NCBI GenBank assembly: GCA_945859605.1
Contig: OX243824.1
Span: 6,438,537 to 6,502,536 of the forward strand
Reading direction: 5' to 3'
Origin: Lumbricus rubellus
Lineage: Eukaryota > Annelida > Clitellata > Crassiclitellata > Lumbricidae
DNA: 64,000 bases
In this document: piece after piece, positions 58,780-64,000 of the stretch
Layout of the letters: every line of letters begins with the position of its first letter
Numbering within the stretch: position 1 is the first letter of the stretch
Notes under the pieces: generated by a model
The model's database searches: none
Seen by the model: the letters and a program-made list of their open reading frames with translations, nothing else
What the model was told of the DNA's origin: nothing
Program-made: the position numbers and the translations under genes

Positions 58780-59655
58780 TTAGAGGTGGAAACCATCCAG
58801 AATAACAATATGATGCAGTCAGAAAGAAGACATTTCATTTCTGTTTAAATTCTAGTTTGCTTCTGGTACGACAACTGAATGACCAGATGATGCAGCTGGA
58901 AAGATCTTTCATCGACCCTCCTGGTCTTCCCAACCGTCCCTCCGTCAGGCAAGTGTTTTTCTGTTTCAGACTTTCAGCCTCAAAGATAGCAGCTAATTAT
59001 ATGAATATTAATTATTTTATGTATATTACATTATGAATATTAATTATTTCATGAATATTAACCATCTTATGAATATTAAATATTTCATGAATATTAATTA
59101 TTTCACGAATATTAATTATTTCATTAATATTAATTATTTCATGAATATTAATTATTTCATTAATATTAATTAATAATCTGGAACTTCTCTGTGAAGCTAT
59201 GCCTCAGAGCATACCAGGTAACACAGAGTGAACATTAAATAATAATAATAATACAACAAACAGGAGGAAATTGTCACTTATGCCAAACTATGCAGATCAT
59301 CAGTGTGCTAGTTGAACAGAATGTACCATTAAGAGAAAATTCTTTGTTGCTTTCTGTCTTCCCCTCTCCCCTACCTATGATTAGCTACAGATCATGAAAG
59401 TCTGCTGATAAAACGTGATTTTCTGTCATTGCATCCGACTGCTCTATTTTCAGGCACGTCATATTCGCTCCGAGTGCCCTGGACTCGAACACTGGAGCCA
59501 GTTTCCCAAGTCTTACGGACAGTCTCTTCCAGATTGGGAAAGTCTCTGGGAATGAAACGGTTGAGCGGTGGGAGGCTGTCAAAAAGCAGCTGTCCATTGT
59601 TACGTTCTACATCGAGGCGGCCGCTGCGTCGCTTGCCCGACCAACGGAATTCTAG
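40945..59655 (+). CDS. NAALADL1: NAALADase-like / glutamate carboxypeptidase II-family peptidase, copy B
   Basis: Seventeen exons, same phases as copy A, also 766 residues: 40945-41165, 42238-42526, 43276-43398, 45273-45465, 46718-46808, 47280-47369, 48735-48820, 49297-49416, 50316-50398, 51079-51142, 51652-51719, 52337-52449, 53219-53435, 57154-57319, 58292-58373, 58856-58948, 59454-59655. All zinc ligands and the catalytic glutamate are kept, so activity is expected. Differences from copy A: an arginine inside the membrane anchor (FLIRFL for FLIGFL), two residues lost in exon 1 and two gained in exon 13, VLASGSDF for VLGSGSDF beside the substrate site, and DSNTG for DSYTG, where GCPII has Tyr700. 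Exons 7-11 encode the same residues in both copies. Introns 12 and 16 start with GC, as in copy A. I see no frameshift or stop, so this is a working gene and not a pseudogene. Confidence 0.95.
41785..41928. mobile_element. hAT-type MITE (144 bp) in intron 1 of copy B
   Basis: Termini CAGTGTGAGAATTG and CAGTTCTCACCCTG face each other; flanking octamers CATAAGCC and TCTAATCC are degraded forms of TCTAAGCC, the single site at 20813-20820 in copy A. Same family as 16211. Confidence 0.85.
42821..43110. repeat. Large palindrome in intron 2 of copy B
   Basis: Arms at about 42821-42953 and 42963-43110 are near-perfect inverse copies around AAAATATTTA. Copy A has only one arm at the matching place (about 21710-21870), so the left arm arose by inverted duplication in copy B or was lost in A. 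Confidence 0.9.
43468..43715 (+). mobile_element. tRNA-derived SINE in intron 3 of copy B
   Basis: Head GCGGTGGTGTAGTTGTGG with B box GGTTCGAATCC, a middle with CAGCGCTTCGGCGTGAAACT, tail GGGGCGCTATAACAAGTGC and a CAAA run. Absent from copy A. Confidence 0.88.
44287..44433. mobile_element. hAT-type MITE, CAGGGTGAGAATTG family, intron 3 of copy B
   Basis: Third family member: left end CAGTACTTATGAGAATTG, right end GGCAATTCTCACTTTG, G12 run inside. Flanking octamers match at six of eight positions. Confidence 0.7.
44462..45212. repeat. Two facing copies of the ACTAGCTGTACC dispersed repeat
   Basis: An inverted copy (about 44462-44815) faces a direct copy (about 44828-45212). Each starts near TGACGTCATAAGCGAGTC and ends TGGAAAGTTTCATTTTTATA. 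The arms are similar over some 350 bp, so the intron 3 transcript could fold on itself. Confidence 0.85.
45532..45640 (-). mobile_element. SINE fragment, inverted, intron 4 of copy B
   Basis: GTTACAGCGCCGCTTCAAG, CTCAGAGGCGCTCCCGACTG and GCCGAAGCGCTGAGCAATTG are the inverse of the tail and middle of the 1686 family. Confidence 0.75.
46443..46575 (-). mobile_element. Two overlapping SINE tails, intron 4 of copy B
   Basis: Two copies of the inverted tail (TAGCAC...TTCAAGGAAACTACTCAGAGG) lie side by side; copy A has one (about 25725-25800). Confidence 0.7.
46870..47125 (+). repeat. 18-bp minisatellite in intron 5 of copy B
   Basis: Counterpart of 26095-26320 with units such as ATGGAAATATGTAATTCT. 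Confidence 0.7.
48819..48985 (+). promoter_or_regulatory. Array of eight DR1 motifs at the exon 7 donor, copy B
   Basis: AGGTCAGAGGTCA starts at 48819, 48841, 48863, 48885, 48907, 48951 and 48973. The unit at 48929 reads AGGGCAGAGGTCA. The period is exactly 22 bp, near two helical turns, so sites face the same side of the DNA. The first unit overlaps the exon 7 splice donor (CCAG then GTCAGAG), and most later units repeat that donor-like sequence. Copy A has only two units. Receptor binding is inferred from the motif. Confidence 0.65.
50155..50315 (+). mobile_element. 5'-truncated retroelement tail with TTGA run, intron 8 of copy B
   Basis: Counterpart of 30465-30630; the shorter TTGA run again ends at the exon 9 acceptor TTTCGATAG. 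Confidence 0.8.
50578..50927 (+). repeat. GAT and GGT trinucleotide microsatellites, intron 9 of copy B
   Basis: A GAT run followed by a GGT run of about 105 bp. Poly-Gly, poly-Val and poly-Thr frames here are not genes. Confidence 0.92.
52262..52312. repeat. AAT microsatellite, intron 11 of copy B
   Basis: An AAT run after a SINE tail and before exon 12; absent from copy A. Confidence 0.8.
53008..53120. mobile_element. Short insertion in intron 12 of copy B, SINE-like
   Basis: About 110 bp starting near TTGCGGTTTAACGTCACTG and ending TGGCGAAGTTAATATAAC, missing from the matching site of copy A (near 33840). It resembles part of the insertion at 57847. Class uncertain. Confidence 0.45.
53500..53705 (-). 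mobile_element. tRNA-derived SINE, near full length, intron 13 of copy B
   Basis: The minus strand begins GGGGCGTGGTGGTGTAGTGG, with B box GGTTCGAATCCACC and the common tail. The copy A counterpart has lost its head (34198). Confidence 0.85.
54066..54238 (+). repeat. 18-bp minisatellite, intron 13 of copy B, left part
   Basis: About nine units related to GGTAATTAATATTCATAA, continued at 56958-57052 on the far side of the nested LINE and hAT insertion. Confidence 0.88.
54709..55111 (-). mobile_element. LINE tail nested in the hAT element
   Basis: The minus strand encodes [20 protein letters not shown] and [16 protein letters not shown], the C-terminal end of an RTE-like LINE protein, followed by a tail of repeated ACATG (54709-54728). 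This is the third level of nesting at this site. Confidence 0.82.
55165..55228. repeat. GTCT tetranucleotide microsatellite
   Basis: About sixteen GTCT units within the hAT element. Confidence 0.9.
55230..56820. other. Interior of the hAT element without a recognised gene
   Basis: A SINE-tail-like TTTATATAGCGCCCTT at about 55302 and TA-rich patches. A 64-codon frame at 55736 has one CPQC pair but no domain I recognise. Confidence 0.4.
56958..57052 (+). repeat. 18-bp minisatellite, intron 13 of copy B, right part
   Basis: Five almost identical units of GGTAATTAATATTCATAA. Confidence 0.88.
57347..57500 (+). mobile_element. tRNA-derived SINE, third subfamily, intron 14 of copy B
   Basis: Counterpart of 36195-36350 with B box GGTTCAAATCTTC. 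Confidence 0.7.
57847..58252. mobile_element. Insertion of about 400 bp in intron 14 of copy B, class unknown
   Basis: Absent from copy A, where GGATTGATTTACTGCGTTGC runs through (near 36690). It starts with an ATC run and includes GGATGCAGTTTAACGTCATG, similar to the short insertion at 53008. A frame on the plus strand is open for about 150 codons (57882-58343) but lacks recognisable motifs and crosses the insertion border, so I do not call it a gene. Confidence 0.5.
58733..58779. repeat. CA microsatellite, intron 15 of copy B
   Basis: Expanded counterpart of 37139-37166. Confidence 0.85.
58993..59170 (+). repeat. 18-bp minisatellite, intron 16 of copy B
   Basis: About ten units of ATGAATATTAATTATTTC, inverse of the intron 13 arrays. 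Confidence 0.9.
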
Positions 59656-59793
59656 ATTGAAACTAGAATCAAACACTTTAAGAAATCGATCTGTCTGTTT
59701 ATGTCGTTCTTTTCGAGTTATTTTCGCAACTTAGTGAATCTTGGTTATTTGGAGTCTTTGGTGCCATAACTTTCAAATGAATGAATTTCTAAG

Positions 59794-60130
59794 CATGGGC
59801 GCCTGCACATAACTGCAAGTGGGGTTACTTGCCCTCCTCCCTGGAACATTTAGGTCTATTTCTTTAACTACTACTTTTTGGTTTTAAACATATTTCCTCA
59901 CACTGAAGCGCTAATCATCGATGATACACAAAGTGAAACTGAGAAATTGACATTTAGAATTGAAACCTCTGTGAAAAATACCCATGCTCTTAATTTCCTG
60001 CGTTGCATTTTGAGCTCTTGCTAAAAAAAATTTAACTTGCCAAAAAAATGTAACTTGCCAAGAATTTTTAACTGGTCAAAAAATTTAACTGTGTTTTGCC
60101 CCTCCTACAAAAATATCTGCTGTGCCCATG
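59794..60130. mobile_element. Non-autonomous hAT element 3' of copy B (337 bp)
   Basis: Starts CATGGGCGCCTGCACATA and ends GCTGTGCCCATG, with TTTCTAAG at 59786-59793 and 60131-60138. Same insertion as 38337-38676. Confidence 0.9.
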
Positions 60131-60920
60131 TTTCTAAGATCAAACTCCCAGTGCCTTCTAGGAATGGATACATTTCATTAACGACTATCTACAAGTAATT
60201 TTTGTAAAGTGAATCTTAGTTATTTACGTTGTTCAAAGTTATTTGCACGAAGTCTCTGTGATTGGTCAGTCAGAACCTACGTATTAGTGAAGTTTGCTAG
60301 GAATTCTTGCATCTTTGTCAGTGCCTTAGTTTTACACAAATACTTTTGCTTTATAAATGTCGGATTAGAATCGATTATTACGAATTGCGATTTGCAGTTT
60401 TGGCAAAAGGAGATATTTTGGTACTAATTATTGTGTACTGGTGTCTTTTGAGAAAACTTGTTCTGTATTTCTCCATTCATTTTATGTTAAATTAATTCAG
60501 TCTTGTTTTTCAAATTAATGATGAAACATTTATGCCTGTTTCAAGGATTAGGTTATTGAAGTAGTACATTTGTAGTCTTAAACAGACTTTGCGGTTTTTG
60601 TGTTCATTGATTTCAACAGAGTATTTTCATTAAACTTACGGACAGTTGTTGCATAACCTGTCACTACCGAATTTTAACTTGTCGGACCTCATTAATGCTG
60701 AAATAATGTATACAAGATTATTGTCCAAGCATTGGTTTACAGATTTAACAGATGTTGAAGTTTAGGCAAAGATTGTTGTTCTTATTAGGTACAGGAGCAC
60801 ATTTTCAAACTGATGTTCTGATTATTTTTACTTCAAAAAGCTATTTCATGTATTTGTCCTCTTTTTGGTGTTCAGCGTTGTGTTTTTAGCAGTAGCTTTT
60901 ACCTAAACTCAATTCGACAA

Positions 60921-61879
60921 AGCATAGGCCCTACAGTGTTTAATCTAGACGTCCCGGGGGGGGGGGTTTCCCAAGATCGAAGGAACCCCCAAATTGAAGA
61001 GGTGCTTTTTACATGTAAAAGAAAAAGTTATTCACTGGTAGAACTGAGAAATAAAGTATAAAATCAGATGATATACCAAGTCTACCAAGAATAAGAATAA
61101 TAAGAGATGATAAGAGTAAAAAAACCTGCTGATCAACGTCGTCGTCATGCGTTGGCCATCCACCAAACGATGGTTTGTCCTCGCCCCTAAAAAACCTGCC
61201 CCCCCTAAGCAAGGGGTTATAAGTTATCTTAATTTATGTAGGCTATTATGTACTTGGAATGGACTAACGTTGGAGATGACCCTATACTCCCAATAAATGC
61301 CAAATGTACAACACTACTCCACATTGACCAGCAAATTAATAAATCCACGTGTAGATACACCCGCAGACCTCGATCATAGCTATTTTAAGATTCTGGAGCC
61401 AACCGGTAGAAAATAGGCTAACATACCCTCCATGTCCCTCAAGCAACTATGCTGCAAATTTATTCTGGCACTAACACTCAGCAGGCTTTCGGTCAAAAGT
61501 ATGGGCCTCAAGCACTTCCATAGCTGTTGAGATATCGCCTCTTTAAACAGCTGATAGTCAAGGGGTAAATCAAAATTTTTGTTTTCTTTACTGCTATAAG
61601 TCTACTTACTTACAAATGATTTTTATGCACAGAGTCGTCTAAATTTATCATCGATGTCATTATCTAGTTGATTTTCTTCTATTATCGTCGCCCTAAAACG
61701 CTGATTGTAACATCGGCAGCGATAGGGTTCTACTTTTGAAATAAGATTTGAATTCTTAACTATAACTAAAACGACAACTTGATATATATGATAGAACCCA
61801 CGCAAAGAGCGTATAGAATTATGAGGTAAGTTCTTCTAAGAACTTAAGACGTGTCAGAGGCGAAACTAGAGTATCGGGG
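60921..61879. other. Intergenic stretch right of the duplication
   Basis: Begins with a truncated repeat (CAGTGTTTAATCTAGACG, then a G11 run) related to 16060. The rest shows no exon or repeat I can support. Confidence 0.45.
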
Positions 61880-63020
61880 ACCGATAGGATCAGCTCAGGA
61901 CTGGAGTTATGTTCTGCACCACTCAAAGTCTATGTCGTCCAACCATTCCTTGTGAGGACGTCCTCTCTTGTATGGACCACCATCCGTCCGAACACTAGTG
62001 ACTTGATCGTCCGATCATTATTCATGTAAACAATTGATGCCCTTCACGTTTAATGCAACTTCCTGTAGAAGTGTAGAATTGGGTAACTGAGATGGTGAAT
62101 TAACCCGCTTATACAAAAGCCTCGCATCCATATAATGTGCAGCTGAAAACGCATGTTTTAGGACATTCAGTTTGCTCTCTTTCTTTATGGCTTTGCTTTT
62201 CCAGATCTTGTCAGGCCCGGCCTTAGGGCAAGGCGAGCGAGGCAACCGCCTTGGGCCCCGCGCTTCCAGGGGCCCCGCGCTGCTGGCTATAATTTTTTTT
62301 CTTTGGCGATATTGACAATGATAATAGCCTACGTCGTATAAAACAACTGTTCTTGCAGTCAATTTGTCACGCGAATGTGACGTGGTGATTTTGAAAGAAC
62401 GAAACTTCGCTAAACCTTAAGGCTTAAGGCGATTGATCACAGCTAGCCTACTTTTTTAGCGTTGACCTGCGTGTAAAATTCTCTCCAGAAAACACTAATT
62501 AGGGCCTAACTCATTTTGCTTCAAATTTGCAAATGGACATCCGAATACATTTTTGCTGGGGATGTCAAAACACAATGATAGTGGTGACAATTTTAGCGAC
62601 AGCTTAGAAAATGCAAAACAGGAAATTTAGAACATGGATATTTTCAGAGAGGTGCCTAAATGTAGCCTAAATTTATCCGCTTCACTTTGTGAATAATTGG
62701 CATCATAGTGCTTTTGGCGCAAAGAAATTTGTCAAAAGCCAAAACGCAGACCTAACATGCATCATTAGAAAATCAAATAATTATGTATAGGCCACATCAA
62801 TGTGGTTTGTTTTAAAATAGTGCTCTTACTCTTAGCTCAAAAGAAATCTGGGAAGCAACGTAAGTGTCCCATCTTAGGTGACTCTCCCCCACCAGTGCCG
62901 CATTGACAGGAAATCAACTGCGTAAATTTAAGCTTGAGGACCCGCTGCTGCCTTGGGCCCCGCAAACCCTAGGGCCGGGCCTGGATCTTGTCCAATGTCC
63001 ATAGCTTTGAGCGCTGGAAC
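61880..63020 (-). mobile_element. LINE remnant split by a hAT element
   Basis: On the minus strand 63020-62984 continues across the inserted element into 62211-61880, giving KIWKSKAIKKESKLNVL followed by degraded RT C-terminal sequence and GRPHKEWLDDI. This is the end of an RTE-like LINE protein with several breaks. Confidence 0.7.
62212..62983. mobile_element. Non-autonomous hAT element (772 bp) inside a LINE
   Basis: Termini CAGGCCCGGCC and GGCCGGGCCTG, with identical target duplications GATCTTGT at 62204-62211 and 62984-62991. Its inner sequence near 62600-62780 resembles the repeat at 40650-40850. No transposase frame. Confidence 0.92.
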
Positions 63021-63192
63021 CAGACTAATAGTATATATATATATATATATAATATATATATTCACGCAGGCCTGTATTTATATATGTATATAAATTATAT
63101 ATAGCTCATCATCATCATGCACGTATTAGCAATGTTCCCCATGCAGGATGTTTGATATTTAATCATATTAATATATTCTTTTGTTCTTTCAG

Positions 63193-63473
63193 ATCATGAC
63201 AACACGAGGGGAGATGACAACACGAGGGGAGCAGACCCTGGCGGAGGGCATTCAGTACATGTTGGATAACAAAATAGCAACGGACGTGTCCATAGAAGTT
63301 GGACCACCAGATGGCAATGTGGTCACATTCCGTGCACATAAATTTATTCTCATGTCGCGCAGTGAAGTCTTTGAGGGAATGTTCTCAAGTGGGATGACTG
63401 AGTGCAGCGGTGACGCTGAGGCAAAGATCCGCATTGAAGACATTGACGCTGATATCTTCAAAGAGGTTCTGGA
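63193..63473 (+). CDS. BTB/POZ-domain protein, first coding exon, partial
   Basis: An exon with acceptor TTCTTTCAG and donor GAGTAAGT, 281 bp, ends in phase 2. It starts with ATG at 63196 or, after an exact 18-bp tandem duplication, at 63214. The protein reads LAEGIQYMLDNKIATDVSIE, then VTFRAHKFILMSRSEVFEGM and an acidic end DIDADIFKEVLE, covering the first two thirds of a BTB fold. The layout resembles BTBD1/2/3/6-type proteins, cullin-3 adaptors, but the downstream domains that would decide lie outside the window. A 5' non-coding exon further left is likely because the coding start follows an acceptor directly. Confidence 0.85.
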
Positions 63474-64000
63474 GTAAGTTAAACATAGATCTTCAGTTAT
63501 ATATATACTCTGCTGCAGTTCCACATTGAATGAACTCATCGACTACCTGCAATCTAATATTATTTTCCAAACTTGAAAAAAGGAGTATACATGGCGTAAT
63601 GGTGACGTTAAATGCCAAGACGTCCGTGAGATGTTGTTAAAGTGATAATTAATTGGAGACTACCACTACAGCTCTGTTATACACCAGATATATGTTTATA
63701 AACTTTATAATAAAAACTAGCAAACAAACCCCCTCTTATGAGAGCAGTGATGGCTAAAACACTGTTAGTTTTCATATTTTTCATGTAACATCATGTACCT
63801 GTATGCAGTGTCACATCTATAATTCCCTATAGGCGCAGACACTACTACTAGCCTAGTGTTCCTATCTTAAAGCCAGAAGTTTGAAAAAATGCTGGGTGAA
63901 TACGGCTAAGGCAAACTTGTGAGTTAATATGTTTTATGAACTTTAATTTTAACTTGGATAACAGGCTGGCATAGAGAGGTAAGGAGTTCGAGCCCCCGTT
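63474..64000. other. Intron of the BTB gene, with a SINE head at the window edge
   Basis: Non-coding. The last bases include GGAGTTCGAGCCCCCG, a B-box-like sequence that may be the head of another tRNA-derived SINE cut by the window end. Confidence 0.45.

Larger units (their letters stand above)
40855..60920 (+). repeat. Tandem duplication unit B (about 20.1 kb)
   Basis: Counterpart of unit A at 19811-39470. Unit-specific features include a hAT MITE (41785), an inverted duplication (42821), two facing dispersed repeats (44462-45212), an expanded DR1 minisatellite (48819), a nested LINE and hAT insertion (54241-56958) and an inserted segment at 57847-58252. Confidence 0.92.

Noticed and set aside
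40945..59655. Copy B as a pseudogene
   Set aside because: All 17 exons keep phase, splice sites and zinc ligands, and there is no stop or frameshift.

Overview
The window is metazoan nuclear DNA: intron-rich genes with GT-AG and some GC-AG splice sites, spaced among mariner and hAT DNA transposons, LINEs, tRNA-derived SINEs and microsatellites. The genes and the repeat style suggest a marine invertebrate deuterostome, perhaps an echinoderm. The phylum is an inference. Exons were assembled by reading splice sites, checking reading phase, and comparing with remembered vertebrate families; no search was run.

Layout. 1-655: 5'-truncated LINE, minus strand. 1514-6344: first seven coding exons of EXOC1 (exocyst subunit Sec3), minus strand, running off the left edge. 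7706-9522: a complete four-exon SAMD15-like SAM-domain gene, plus strand, divergent from EXOC1 and followed 28 bp after its stop by seven copies of a 128-bp satellite. 10.6-19.0 kb: a gene-free transposon bed with five decayed mariner-type elements and small hAT elements. 19811-39470 and 40855-60920: a direct tandem duplication of about 20 kb. Each half holds a complete 17-exon gene for a 766-residue type II membrane metallopeptidase of the NAALADase / glutamate carboxypeptidase II family (M28B), closest by eye to NAALADL1. 61-63 kb: a LINE remnant split by a hAT element. 63193-63473: one BTB-domain exon of a gene that continues to the right.

The two peptidase copies (A left, B right) are about 96% identical by my hand comparison. 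They keep every zinc ligand, all 16 intron positions and phases, and two GC-AG introns each. They differ in a charged residue in the membrane anchor of B, in residues near the substrate pocket, and in transposon content. Several insertions are present in one copy and absent at the matching site of the other, which dates them after the duplication. Only about 88 bp upstream of the start codon is shared, so copy B probably has a different promoter.

Most notable: (1) at the exon 7 splice donor a 22-bp minisatellite carries a perfect DR1 nuclear-receptor motif per unit, two in copy A and eight units (seven perfect) in copy B; (2) the same 18-bp minisatellite lies in opposite orientations in introns 13 and 16, flanking exons 14-16 in both copies; (3) three unrelated genes have tandem repeats built from their own splice sites; (4) the 128-bp satellite carries a 10-bp palindrome preserved by paired changes.
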